Origin: Streptomyces sp. NRRL S-244
GTDB taxonomy: Bacteria; Actinomycetota; Actinomycetes; Streptomycetales; Streptomycetaceae
Length of the DNA: 64,000 nucleotides
Assembly: GCF_000717915.1 (NCBI RefSeq)
Contig: NZ_JOCX01000003.1
Span: forward strand, 310,001 to 374,000
Reading direction: 5' to 3'
The notes beneath the pieces are model-generated. The model searched no databases. It worked only from the letters and a program-made list of their open reading frames with translations, and was not told the DNA's origin. The stretch's first letter is position 1. Each line of letters opens with the position of its first letter. Made by a program: the position numbers and the translations under genes. Shown one piece after another: positions 48,770 through 57,966 of the stretch.

Positions 48770-50356
48770 TCAGGCCGTGGGCAGCGGAATCCTGCGGACC
48801 ACCTCGAAACTCAGGTTCCCGTACGAGGTGAAGAAGGCGGCGGCCGTGAGTTCGGTGGCGCCGCCCGGGTCGCGGGCCAGGACCTTGGCCCGGCGGGCCG
48901 TGCGGTCCAGCTCCGGGGCGTGCCGGCGGCCCAGCCGGACCGTACGCGTGACCCCGTCCGCCCGTACGTTCAGGAAGCAGTCCCAGGTGCCCGGCGGCAG
49001 CGGACCCCCGCCGGCCAGCGTGGCCAGGTCGAGCTCCGCCAGGAAGCCGGCCATCATCAGCTCCGGGTTCTGCTCGGTGAGCTCGGGCGCCGGCCGGGCC
49101 AGGAGGGGTACGAGGTGCTCGTCGCCCGTCTCCCGCGCCCGAAGCAGCAGTTCGCTCTCCATGCGGCCGGTCCCGAGCGACTGGATGTACGCGTGGCCGG
49201 TCAGCCGCACGCGGCCGCCCTGCCAGGTCAGCGACGCGAGCCGGTGCTGCGTCTTGAGCTTGTCGGTCACGTCGAAGAGCACGTCCGGCAGTCCCGCCGC
49301 CGGGTCGCGGAACAGCGGGTAGCAGCGGTACACGCGGCCGTTGTCGACGAGCTCCTGCGGCGCCGGCTCCAGGGCCGGGTCGTACTCCATCAGCTGCTCG
49401 AAGGCGGGCAGCGGGCCGCAGGCGAACGCGTACAGCCGGATCCAGTCGATCGGCGGCAGCTCGCCGCCCATGTCCGGCCGCCAGTACGTCTGCACCAGCG
49501 CCCGCGCCCGGTCGTACACCTCCCCGGTGAAGCCGGGGTTCTCCTGGCGGGCCTCCACGGCCGGCCGCAGTGCCGTGCGCAGCAGGCTGCGGAAGTGCCG
49601 GCCGAGCATCCGGCGCCGCCCCACCGGGTCCTGGACCCGCTCGGCCACCAGGGCCATGACGCGCTCGATGTGGGCCACCGTCTCGCCGGCCGTCCGGGGG
49701 CGCGCGGTGATGTTCTGGCCGTCGTCGCGGCGGCGCAGGAAGTAGCAGTCGTAGTCGCCGACGACCGATATCTTCCCGGCGGCCAGGAACACCTCCGTCA
49801 CGAAGACCTGGTCCTCCCCGTACCAGAGGTCCTCCGGGTAGCGCAGGCGGGCGTCCTCGATGACCTGGCGGCGCATCAGCTTGGCCGAGTGCAGCGAGCG
49901 GTAGACCTCCGAGGTGTGGAGGGCGGCCTCCTCGGCGTGCCGGTGCGCCTTGTCCGACACCGTCCGGCCGAGCCCGACCTGCTTGGCGAGCACCACGTCG
50001 CTGCCCTGGGTCTCGGCCATGTCCAGGAGCCGCTCCAGCGCCTCGGGGCCGAGGTAGTCGTCGGCGTCGAGGACGAAGACGTACCGGCCGCGGGCCAGGT
50101 CGAGGGCCCGGTTGCGGGGGCCGCCGGGGCCGCCGGAGTTCGGCTGGTGCAGGACGCGGACCTGCGGGTACCGGGCGGCGTAGCGGTCCAGCTCGGCGCC
50201 GCTGCCGTCCGTGGAGCCGTCGTCGACCGCGATGACCTCCAGGCGCTCGGCCCCGAGGCTCTGGCCGAGCGCGGAGTCGAGGCACTCGTTCAGGTAGGGC
50301 ATCGCGTTGTAGACGGCGATGATCACGGTGATGTCGGGGACGGACGCGTGGTGCAT
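48770..50356 (-). CDS. Family 2 glycosyltransferase with C-terminal extension
   Basis: A ~528-residue enzyme. The GT-A domain occupies about residues 1-230: ITVIIAVYNAMPYLNECLDS, AVDDGSTDGSG, and VFVLDADDYLGPEALERLL with the DxD metal site; then LWYGEDQVFVTEVF with the general-base neighbourhood. The remaining ~300 residues are a C-terminal region of unclear function (TagF-like starch/teichoic-type trailing domain is possible). It transfers sugar to a wall or capsule polymer. Start at MHHAS; MLRC four codons earlier is an alternative. Single gene. Confidence 0.85.
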   Translation of the reverse strand: MHHASVPDITVIIAVYNAMPYLNECLDSALGQSLGAERLEVIAVDDGSTDGSGAELDRYAARYPQVRVLHQPNSGGPGGPRNRALDLARGRYVFVLDADDYLGPEALERLLDMAETQGSDVVLAKQVGLGRTVSDKAHRHAEEAALHTSEVYRSLHSAKLMRRQVIEDARLRYPEDLWYGEDQVFVTEVFLAAGKISVVGDYDCYFLRRRDDGQNITARPRTAGETVAHIERVMALVAERVQDPVGRRRMLGRHFRSLLRTALRPAVEARQENPGFTGEVYDRARALVQTYWRPDMGGELPPIDWIRLYAFACGPLPAFEQLMEYDPALEPAPQELVDNGRVYRCYPLFRDPAAGLPDVLFDVTDKLKTQHRLASLTWQGGRVRLTGHAYIQSLGTGRMESELLLRARETGDEHLVPLLARPAPELTEQNPELMMAGFLAELDLATLAGGGPLPPGTWDCFLNVRADGVTRTVRLGRRHAPELDRTARRAKVLARDPGGATELTAAAFFTSYGNLSFEVVRRIPLPTA

Positions 50357-50430
50357 GCACCTGAGCATAAAGTTCCGCTTCGCCGGCTCCGGAGGGGGTG
50401 CCCTTCCGGCCGGATCAGACCGGACCGGGT

Positions 50431-51996
50431 TCAGCGGAGTCGGCGCAGGGCGCGGCCGAGCAGGGCGATGCCTTCCTCCAGTTCGCCCGGCGGGCCCGCC
50501 GCGTAGCCGAGGACCAGGCCGGGTGCGCCCGGTCGGATGCGGTGCCAGGACAGCGGGTGGGCCTTGACACCGAGGGCCAGGGCCTCGGCCGCGAGGGCGG
50601 TGTCCTCGAAGGCCGCGCCGTCGAAGGTGACCATCAGGTGCAGGCCGGCCGCAGCGCCGTGGACCCGGGCGCCCGCCAGGTGCTCGGTGATCGCCTGGAG
50701 CATGGTGTCCCGCCGGCGGCGGTGGCGGCGCCGGACGAAGCGCAGGTGGCGCTCCAGCTCGCCCGAGTCCATCAGCCGGGCCAGCACCAGCTGTGCGAGG
50801 ACCGGATTGCCCAGGTCTGCGTAGCGCTTCGCGGCCACCACCGCTTCGCGCAGGCCGGGCGGGACCAGCAGCCAGCCGAGGCGCAGCGCGGGGGCGAGCA
50901 GTTTGGACACGCTTCCGGCGTAGCAGACGCCCTCGGGCAGCAGGGCGCGCAGCGCGGGGACGGGGGCGCGGTCGTAGCGGTGCTCGGCGTCGTAGTCGTC
51001 CTCGACGACCAGTCCCCCCGCCGCCGCCCAGCCGAGCAGCTCCCGGCGGCGCTCGCCGTCGAGCACGACCCCGGTCGGGAACTGGTGCGCCGGGGTGAGC
51101 AGCACCGCCGGGGCTCCGCTCGCCCGGAGGGCGGCGGTGTCCAGCCCGCCCTCGTCCACCGGTACCGGTACGGTCTCCAGCCGGCCGTACTCCAGCTGCT
51201 GCCGGGCCCCGAGCGAGCCGGGGTCCTCCACGGCGACCTTCCGTACGCCGCCCTCGCGCAGGACGTGGGCCACCAGGGCCAGCGCCTGGGCGACGCCGGC
51301 GACGATGACGACCTCGTCGGGGTCGGCGCGGATCCCGCGGTTGCGGGCGAGCCAGCCGGCGACCGCCGCCCGCAGCGCGGGCACGCCCTGCGGGTTCCCG
51401 TAGCCGAAGTCGGCGGGCGTGAGCGCGCCGAGCACGCTCCGCTCGGCCTGCAGCCAGGCGGTGCGCGGAAAGGCGGTGAGGTCGGGCACCCCCGGCGAGA
51501 GGTCGATCCGGCACGGCACGGCCCGCAGGGCATCGACGAGCGCCCCGGCCGCACCGGCCGCCGCCCCCGGCCCGAACGGCCCACCCGGCCCGAACGGCCC
51601 ACCGGGCCCGGCCGGCCCGCCCGGCGCGTTCCGGCCGGCCGGCGCGGCAGGGGCGGTCGCGGCGGCCGGTGCGGCCGGCGGGGGGAGGGGGGCGGCGACC
51701 ACCGTCGTGCCCGAGCGGCCGCGGCCCTGGACTTGACCGGCGTCCGCCAGGCGCTGGTACGCCTCGGTGACCAGGCCGCGGGAGACCCCGAGCTCCGCCG
51801 CGAGCACCCGGCTCGGCGGGAGGCGGCTGCCGACCGGCAGCGTGCCGTCGGCGATGGCCGCTCGGATGCGGGCCGTCAGCCACTGCGTGCGGCCACCCGG
51901 CGGCACCTCCCGCCGGTCCAGCTGGAGGAAATCCGAGCCGCCGGCGGGCTCGGCCGGTTTGGACCCCTTGGATCGATGCGGTTCGGCACTGCCCAT
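50431..51996 (-). CDS. MocR/PdxR-type transcriptional regulator (GntR HTH plus aminotransferase domain)
   Basis: A 521-residue fusion. N-terminal GntR winged helix: QWLTARIRAAIADGTLPVGS, RLPPSRVLAAELGVSRGLVT, EAYQRLADAG. A Pro/Ala/Gly linker with repeated GGPFGPG follows. C-terminal class-I aminotransferase fold from about 160: DFGYGNPQGVPALR, VVEDDYDAEHRY, SVSKLLAPALRLGW with the PLP Lys. Divergent from an EamA transporter gene with 29 bases between starts, so it likely controls it; PLP or an amine is the likely effector. Confidence 0.9.
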   Translation of the reverse strand: MGSAEPHRSKGSKPAEPAGGSDFLQLDRREVPPGGRTQWLTARIRAAIADGTLPVGSRLPPSRVLAAELGVSRGLVTEAYQRLADAGQVQGRGRSGTTVVAAPLPPPAAPAAATAPAAPAGRNAPGGPAGPGGPFGPGGPFGPGAAAGAAGALVDALRAVPCRIDLSPGVPDLTAFPRTAWLQAERSVLGALTPADFGYGNPQGVPALRAAVAGWLARNRGIRADPDEVVIVAGVAQALALVAHVLREGGVRKVAVEDPGSLGARQQLEYGRLETVPVPVDEGGLDTAALRASGAPAVLLTPAHQFPTGVVLDGERRRELLGWAAAGGLVVEDDYDAEHRYDRAPVPALRALLPEGVCYAGSVSKLLAPALRLGWLLVPPGLREAVVAAKRYADLGNPVLAQLVLARLMDSGELERHLRFVRRRHRRRRDTMLQAITEHLAGARVHGAAAGLHLMVTFDGAAFEDTALAAEALALGVKAHPLSWHRIRPGAPGLVLGYAAGPPGELEEGIALLGRALRRLR

Positions 51997-52025
51997 GGGG
52001 CCAATGCTCGCAGAGGCTGGGTCGT

Positions 52026-52943
52026 ATGAACACCTTCGCTCCCCTCGCCCCCGGCGCCCTCGGCATGGTGTTGGTCGGCAGCAGCGTCACCGTCTCGCGC
52101 TCCCTGGTCCACGCCCCGCTGTTCGCCACCCAGGCCGTCCGTTACGCGGCCGCCGCCCTCCTCCTGATCGCGTTCGCCCGGGCCGCCCGGGTGCCGGTCC
52201 TGCGTCCGCGCGGCCGGGAGTGGCTGTGGCTGGCCGGGATCGCGGCCACCGGGCTCGTGCTGTTCAACGTGGCCGTAGTGCGCGGGGTCGCGCACGCCGA
52301 ACCGGCCGTCATCGCCGTCGCGGTGGCCTCCGTACCGGTCCTCCTCGGGGTGCTCGGCCCGCTGTTGGAGGGCCGCCGTCCCACCACTCGGATCCTGGTG
52401 GCGGCCGTCGTGGTCGTCGCCGGGGCCGTCCTCGTCGAGGGGACCGGCCGGACCGACGCCGCCGGAGTGGCCTGGGCCGCGCTGGCGCTGGCCTGCGAGG
52501 CCGCGTTCACCCTGCTCGCCGTACCCGTACTGAGGCGCCACGGACCGTGGGGGGTCTCCGTACACGCGGTATGGCTGGGGGCCGTGATGCTGGCGGCGCT
52601 GACGCTGCTCACCGAGCACCCCGCCGGTCTGCCGGCCCTCGGACCGGCCCAGTGGGCGGCCGCCGGGTACCTGGCCGTCATGGTGACCGCGGTGGCCTTC
52701 CTCCTCTGGTACCGCACGGTGGCCGCCGTCGGCGCCGGCCGGGCCGGGCTGCTGGCCGGGGTCGCGCCCCTCGCCGCGGCCGCCATCGGGGCGCTCTCCG
52801 GCGGCGGGATGCCCGGCCCGCCGGTCTGGCTCGGCCTGGTCGTGGTGGTCGCCGGGCTGGCGGCCGGACTCCGCGCCCCGGGCCGCGGGCCCGTACGGAA
52901 GGAGGCGCGGCCGCGCAAGGGCCGGGCGCCCGCGTCCCCTTGA
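52026..52943 (+). CDS. EamA family transporter
   Basis: A 305-residue protein with ten membrane helices in two EamA repeats: MVLVGSSVTVSRSLVHAPLF in the first, and AFTLLAVPVLRR to LLAGVAPLAAAAIGALSGGG in the second. Such DMT exporters carry amino acids, drugs or metabolites. Divergence from a MocR-type regulator is a recurrent pairing that suggests export or uptake of an amine, or amino acid. C terminus is basic. Confidence 0.87.
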   Translation: MNTFAPLAPGALGMVLVGSSVTVSRSLVHAPLFATQAVRYAAAALLLIAFARAARVPVLRPRGREWLWLAGIAATGLVLFNVAVVRGVAHAEPAVIAVAVASVPVLLGVLGPLLEGRRPTTRILVAAVVVVAGAVLVEGTGRTDAAGVAWAALALACEAAFTLLAVPVLRRHGPWGVSVHAVWLGAVMLAALTLLTEHPAGLPALGPAQWAAAGYLAVMVTAVAFLLWYRTVAAVGAGRAGLLAGVAPLAAAAIGALSGGGMPGPPVWLGLVVVVAGLAAGLRAPGRGPVRKEARPRKGRAPASP

Positions 52944-52975
52944 GGGGGCCCGGCCCGGTGGATCACAATCCGCAG

Positions 52976-53845
52976 ATGCCGAAGCCCCCGTACAGCAGTT
53001 GGATGCGGTACTTCTCCCCCACCGCCAACCACCGGCGACTCGGTCTGGTCTGCCTCGGCGTCGGGGTGCAGGAGGGCCTGCTGCCGGTGGTCGGCCCGCG
53101 GGCCCTCGACCACCACGTCGCGGTGGTCGTCACCCGGGGGCGCGGCTGGTTCGGCCACGACGGGCGCCCGCCACAGCCGGTGACCGCGCCCGCCCTGCTG
53201 TGGCTGGTGCCGGGCGTGGAGCACCACTACGGCCCGGACCCGGAGACCGGCTGGGACGAGTGCTTCGTGGACTTCGCGGGCCGCAGCGTGGAGGCGTACA
53301 CCGACCTCGGCTACGTCACCCCGGACCGCCCGCTGGTGCCGCTGAGCGGGACGGAGGGCGTACGGCACGTGGTCGACGGGATCGTACGGGCGGCCCGGCG
53401 CGGCGGCCCGCTGCTGGAGGTGGAGGCCGCCGCGGCCGTGCACGGACTGCTCGTGGCACTGCGCTACGCCCGCGCCGAGGTGTCCCGGCACGGGGACGCG
53501 GTGATGGACGCCCTGGCCCGGGACGCGCTGCTGCCCATTTCGGTGGCCGAGCACGCGGCCCGGCTCGGGATACCCCTGCCCGAACTGCGCGGGGCCGTAC
53601 GGCGCAGTACGGGCGAGGGGGTCAAGGAGTACCTCCTCGGGATCAGGCTCAGCCGGGCGAAGGAGCTGCTGGCCCGGACCGACCTGCCGGTCGCGGGGGT
53701 CGCCCGGCGGGTCGGCTACGAGGATCCGGCGTATTTCAGCAGGCTGTTCAGCCGCCGGGTGGGCATGGCACCCGTCCGGTTCCGCCAACAGCAGTCGGTG
53801 CCTCAGCAGTCGGTACCGCCCCGCCCCCAGCCTCAGGGCAGGTAG
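52976..53845 (+). CDS. AraC family transcriptional regulator
   Basis: A ~289-residue regulator. An N-terminal cupin-like sensor: LGLVCLGVGVQEGLLPVVGP, HHVAVVVTRGRGWF, LLWLVPGVEHHYGPDPETGW. The C-terminal AraC HTH: GEGVKEYLLGIRLSRAKELL, DLPVAGVARRVGYEDPAYFS and SRLFSRRVGMAPVRFR. It may sense a sugar. It ends 13 bases inside the convergent GH101 gene. The ATG at 52976 is chosen; GTG six codons earlier possible. Confidence 0.87.
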   Translation: MPKPPYSSWMRYFSPTANHRRLGLVCLGVGVQEGLLPVVGPRALDHHVAVVVTRGRGWFGHDGRPPQPVTAPALLWLVPGVEHHYGPDPETGWDECFVDFAGRSVEAYTDLGYVTPDRPLVPLSGTEGVRHVVDGIVRAARRGGPLLEVEAAAAVHGLLVALRYARAEVSRHGDAVMDALARDALLPISVAEHAARLGIPLPELRGAVRRSTGEGVKEYLLGIRLSRAKELLARTDLPVAGVARRVGYEDPAYFSRLFSRRVGMAPVRFRQQQSVPQQSVPPRPQPQGR

Positions 53846-56800
53846 CCGATGTTGAGCTCCGCGACCGAGGTCCAGGGGTTGCCGCCCACCTCCCTGGTGG
53901 CCTTGAGCTTGACGTACCGGGCGGTCCTGGCGGTGAACGAGACGTCCTGCTGCGCGGTGGTGTTCGCGAAGGTGCCCGTGGCGGCGGCCGTCCCCCAGTT
54001 CACCCCGTCGGTGGAGGTGAACACCTGGTAGTCGGCGATGCGCCCGTTGCTCTGCGTCTGCCGGGGCAGGCAGTGCAGCGCCGAGACGTTGTACGAGGCG
54101 CCCAGGTCGAGGGTGATCTCGTGCGGCATCGGCGCGGTGGCGGCGTACCACTCGGTGTGCCAGATGGTGGCGGCGTCGCCGTCGAGGACGTTGGCGGCGC
54201 TGCCGTTCTCGCCGGTGGTCTCCTGGCTGTCGACGGCCTTCACGCCCATCTGCGCCTGAGGTACGAGGAGTTCGCCGCCACCGACCGGACCGAGGTCGTC
54301 CACGGCGAGGTCGTCGAGGATGAAGTCGGCCTCGTTGTGGGAGTCTTCTGCGGTGGCCTTCCGGATGCCGATCCAGGCGTCGCTCCCGGCGGTGAAGGTC
54401 TTCGTGAACGTGGTGGCCGTCCGCGCCTGGTTCAGCGCGGTGGCCGTCTCGGTGCTGCCGGAGCCGGTGATGAACTGGTAGTCGCCGGAGAAGCCGTTCT
54501 CGTAGCCGAAGGTCACCTTGTACGCGTGGCCGGGCACCATCCGCAGCGTCTGCGGGAGGGTGCGGTAGACCAGGCCCTGGCGCTCTTCGTGCGATTTGAG
54601 CGAGTTCTGCCCGGAGATCACGTCGTCGACCGGCTTTCCGCTCCAACCCGCCTGGGTGTACGGGGCGTTGCGCTGGGCGATGTGCGTCCGCGGATCGGTG
54701 GCCGCGCCGCCGGCGCCGCCGAAGGCGAAGGGGCCCCAGCCCGCGTCCACGTTCTCGAAGTCCTCGGTGAACCAGTGGCCGGCGAGCGGGGTGCGGGCCG
54801 AGCGGACGACCCGTACGTCGTCCAGGTAGACGGTGCCGGAGCCGGCCGCGGCGGAGAGCTTCAGGGTGGCGGTGGACTGCCCTGACGGCACGTCGAAGAG
54901 CACCTTCATGCGCTGCATCCTGGTGCCGTTCTTCTCGCTGCCGCCCAGGTTGTTGGTCAGCGTCGAGGAGTCGGCGTACACGGATGCGGCGGCGCCGCCG
55001 GCCGGGGTGGCGGTGAGGGTGGTGGCGCGGCCCGTCGGGGTGGAGACCCAGACGGAGGCCGCGTAGGTGCCGGGGGTCAGGCCGGTGAGCTGCTGGGAGA
55101 CGGCGGGGGCGGTCCCGGGGGCCAGGGTGAGTTCGTTCTGGCCCTGTGCGTTGCGGGTGACGGCGGCGCCGGTCCCGGTGACCGTCCAGACGTTCAGGTC
55201 GCCCGCGTAGAAGGAGGGGTCCTTGACCTTGACCGAGGTGCCTTCGCCCCACTTCGGGTCGGCCTGGGCGGGCGCTGCGCCGTCGGTGACGACGTAGGCG
55301 GTCTTCGCGGTGGCGTTGAGCGTGACCCGGCCGCCGCTGACGGCGAGGTCGCCGACCAGCTGCCGGCCGGTGTCGGTCAGCTTGTAGAGCTTGGGCGCGG
55401 TCCATCCGGCGGGCAGGGTCCAGGTGGTGGAGCCGCCCTTGTCGTTCCAGTGGTAGAGCTTTCCGTCGCGCGGGAGCAGGTAGCTGCCTCCGCTGAGAAC
55501 GGTGCGCCCGCCGGTGGTGATCTTCCGGGTGCCGCCGGCGGTGGTGGCGGTGGTCCCGTTCGCGAGGGTGACCGTGTCGGAGGTCCACTTCACGATCGGG
55601 GATTCCTGGAGGTACTTGGTCGGCAGGTTGACGGCGAAGGTCGTGTTCAGGAAGGCGGTGTAGTCCTTCTTGCCCTGCCAGCCCTCGTACGCGGCGAGTT
55701 CGGCGCCGCCGAGCAGCGGGTTCGCGGCGATCCAGTCGTCCTTCGCGTGGTTGCCGATGAAGCGGGCGATGGTGGAGTTGATGCCCTTCAGGTCGCTGCC
55801 GCCGTAGTTGACGTCGGCCGCCCAGTGGTGCCAGAGGGACTGCTCGGTCAGGGTGTTGGGGAACTCGGTGGCGAGCTGGAAGCCGAGGCCGCCGATCTCG
55901 CGCTGGAGCTTGCGTGACACGTACCCGTCCCCGTACCAGACGTCCACGTAGAGGAAGTCGAGCCCGGGCGCGGCCGTCTTGAGGTCCTGGAGCCGCTTCA
56001 GCCGCTCGCCGGACTGGCCGTCCTTGCGCGTGTCCACGTAGTACGACTGGTCGAGCCAGTCCCAGCCCAGTCCCCCGCTCTGGTGGGCCGGGTCGAAGGT
56101 GGCGGAGACCGGGTACTCCTCGGTGGCGTTGATGTGGACGCCGAAGTCGGCGTTGTAGGCGTGTCCGGCGGTGGTGAGGGCGTTCAGGTCGGCCGCCCCG
56201 CCCGGCTTGGAGCCGATGTTCTTGTAGTCCATGTGCGCGGAGTCGTGGCCCTCGGAGGCGTACCCCTTGAGGAGGACGAACTGGCCGAGGCCGTCCGTGG
56301 CGAGGCTGACGCGCTTGGTCTCGTCGAGGGTCTCGGCGAAGGGGTGGGTGGCCTGGGAGGCGAAGTTGAAGGGGATGCGCTGTACGACCCGGTCGGCGGT
56401 CTGCTGCCAGCCGGTGGGCGGGGTCCAGATGTCCCGGTAGGCGACGGCGGCGTCCTGCCAGTCGACGGTCGCATCGCCGTTGCGGTCGCCGGTGATCGCG
56501 ATCCGCGCGTACGGGAGCGGCTCGGTGTCGGTGTCGGCGGCGCCCGCGGCCCGGTAGAGCCAGGCTCCGCTCCACAGTCCGGCGCGCCGGTAGGCCCCCT
56601 TGTCGGTGACCCGCTTGCTGATCCGGCCGTTCTCCCGGGCGGTGCCACCGGTGGGGGTGTCGTAGAGGGAGTTGGAGTCGATGGCGGCGGCCAGCTTGGC
56701 GGTGTTGGCCAGCCCGTACATCACCGTCGTCGCGGCGGAGTCCACGGGGGTGCTCGCGGTGACGGGGGTGAAGGTGTCCCCGGTGCCGGTGGTGGCGGTG

Positions 56801-57312
56801 TACATGTTCGCGGTGGCCAGCGCGGCGCCGGGCTGGTCGCTGCGGACGCTGACGAGGGTGTGGTCGGGGATCGCGAGGCTGCGTACGCGCAGGGCGGCGG
56901 TGTCCTCGATCGCGGTGACCTTGAACTCCACGACCGAACCGGTGACCGAGAGCCGGGATCTGATGGTCACCCCGGAGAAGGCCAGCGCGTAGTCCACGGA
57001 GGAGGCGGAGGGCGTCGAGGTCACGGTGGGGGTGTACGTGGTGCCGTTGACGACGATCGCGGAGAGGGCGTCCTCGTTGCCGTTCAGCACGTCCCCGGTG
57101 GCCCGCCGGGTGTAGCTGACGACCCGGGGGAAGCCGCTGTCGACGCTGACGGACAGCTCGGGCGAGGTGATCGTCACGGGCGTGGCGGCGGTGGCCGCGG
57201 CGGCTTGGGCGGCCGCGGCGGCGTCCGCCGCGGAGGCCGCCGGCACGGAGACGACGAGGGTGGCGAGGAGACCGGCGACCGCGGCTGCGGTCGGCCAGAG
57301 GGGGGTGCGCAT
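53833..57312 (-). CDS. Secreted endo-alpha-N-acetylgalactosaminidase (GH101) with carbohydrate-binding modules
   Basis: A ~1159-residue exported glycosidase that releases Gal-GalNAc from O-linked mucin-type glycans. Signal peptide residues 1 to about 30; N-terminal beta domain; GH101 barrel with candidate nucleophile Asp457 in FLYVDVWYGDG and candidate acid/base Glu483 in LATEFPNTL; then a Ser/Thr-rich middle, CBM-like domains, and a C-terminal F5/8-type module ending VAELNIGYLP. The ATG has GGAGG six bases upstream. Its 3' end overlaps the convergent AraC gene. Unusual in a soil bacterium. Confidence 0.88.
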   Translation of the reverse strand: MRTPLWPTAAAVAGLLATLVVSVPAASAADAAAAAQAAAATAATPVTITSPELSVSVDSGFPRVVSYTRRATGDVLNGNEDALSAIVVNGTTYTPTVTSTPSASSVDYALAFSGVTIRSRLSVTGSVVEFKVTAIEDTAALRVRSLAIPDHTLVSVRSDQPGAALATANMYTATTGTGDTFTPVTASTPVDSAATTVMYGLANTAKLAAAIDSNSLYDTPTGGTARENGRISKRVTDKGAYRRAGLWSGAWLYRAAGAADTDTEPLPYARIAITGDRNGDATVDWQDAAVAYRDIWTPPTGWQQTADRVVQRIPFNFASQATHPFAETLDETKRVSLATDGLGQFVLLKGYASEGHDSAHMDYKNIGSKPGGAADLNALTTAGHAYNADFGVHINATEEYPVSATFDPAHQSGGLGWDWLDQSYYVDTRKDGQSGERLKRLQDLKTAAPGLDFLYVDVWYGDGYVSRKLQREIGGLGFQLATEFPNTLTEQSLWHHWAADVNYGGSDLKGINSTIARFIGNHAKDDWIAANPLLGGAELAAYEGWQGKKDYTAFLNTTFAVNLPTKYLQESPIVKWTSDTVTLANGTTATTAGGTRKITTGGRTVLSGGSYLLPRDGKLYHWNDKGGSTTWTLPAGWTAPKLYKLTDTGRQLVGDLAVSGGRVTLNATAKTAYVVTDGAAPAQADPKWGEGTSVKVKDPSFYAGDLNVWTVTGTGAAVTRNAQGQNELTLAPGTAPAVSQQLTGLTPGTYAASVWVSTPTGRATTLTATPAGGAAASVYADSSTLTNNLGGSEKNGTRMQRMKVLFDVPSGQSTATLKLSAAAGSGTVYLDDVRVVRSARTPLAGHWFTEDFENVDAGWGPFAFGGAGGAATDPRTHIAQRNAPYTQAGWSGKPVDDVISGQNSLKSHEERQGLVYRTLPQTLRMVPGHAYKVTFGYENGFSGDYQFITGSGSTETATALNQARTATTFTKTFTAGSDAWIGIRKATAEDSHNEADFILDDLAVDDLGPVGGGELLVPQAQMGVKAVDSQETTGENGSAANVLDGDAATIWHTEWYAATAPMPHEITLDLGASYNVSALHCLPRQTQSNGRIADYQVFTSTDGVNWGTAAATGTFANTTAQQDVSFTARTARYVKLKATREVGGNPWTSVAELNIGYLP

Positions 57313-57367
57313 CGGGCCTCCGGGAGTCGGTGCTTCCTGGGCGGAAGACCGCACGGCACGGAGGCCC

Positions 57368-57403
57368 GCGGTCCGCTCACTGACCTGTCAGCTTGCGGAC
57401 CGC
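57368..57403. terminator. Hairpin after the YbjQ gene
   Basis: GCGGTCCGC and GCGGACCGC form a nine-bp stem around 18 bases that include a smaller inverted repeat CTGAC/GTCAG. It lies between the YbjQ gene stop and the GH101 start, on the reverse strand, and probably ends YbjQ transcription. Confidence 0.65.
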
Positions 57404-57467
57404 GCCGCCGCAGGCCCATGGACAAAGCGGAGCCCCGTCCTGGACTTACGGAAGTGGATGGAGGGGA

Positions 57468-57842
57468 TCAGGAGGCGGCGGGGGTGATCACGACGGCCGT
57501 CCCGTACGCGCACACCTCGGTCCCGACGTCGGCGGCCTCGGTCACGTCGAAGCGCATCATCAGGACCGCGTTCCCGCCGCGCGCCTTCGTCGCTTCGATG
57601 AGCCGTTCCATGGCCTGGTTGCGGGTCTCCACCAGGGTCTTGGTCAGGCCCTTCAGCTCGCCGCCGATCATCGACTTCAGGCCGGCGCCGATCTGGCTGC
57701 CGAGGTGGCGGGAGCGGACGGTGAGGCCGAACACCTCGCCGATGACCTGCTCGACCCGGTACCCGGGCACGTCGTTCGTCGTCACGACCAGGACGCCGGT
57801 CTGCTGGGCGCCCGGGCCGCCGCTGTAATCTTCGATACCCAT
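57468..57842 (-). CDS. YbjQ family protein
   Basis: A ~124-residue protein of the UPF0145/YbjQ family (PF01906). Seen: GVLVVTTNDVPGYRVEQVIG at the start, EVFGLTVRSRHLGSQIGAGL, then LVETRNQAMERLIEATKARG, NAVLMMRFDVTEAADVGTEV and CAYGTAVVI. The fold pentamerises; function is unknown though metal binding was proposed. The ATG lacks a clear ribosome site. Single gene. Confidence 0.87.
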   Translation of the reverse strand: MGIEDYSGGPGAQQTGVLVVTTNDVPGYRVEQVIGEVFGLTVRSRHLGSQIGAGLKSMIGGELKGLTKTLVETRNQAMERLIEATKARGGNAVLMMRFDVTEAADVGTEVCAYGTAVVITPAAS

Positions 57843-57966
57843 GACAGCCACTCTGGCGGCGGGCGCGGACCCGCGCATCCGGAGGGGGCCCGTTCCAGCC
57901 ATCCCCCAGGTCCCTTGGGCCGGCCGTGACGTGCTCACCCGGTCAGGCGGTCAGGCGGTCAGGCGA

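Noticed and set aside
48770..52129. A 1119-codon reverse frame extending the glycosyltransferase
   Set aside because: Sequence before MHHASVPD is a shadow of the MocR gene and intergenic DNA; the family domain starts at ITVIIAVYN.
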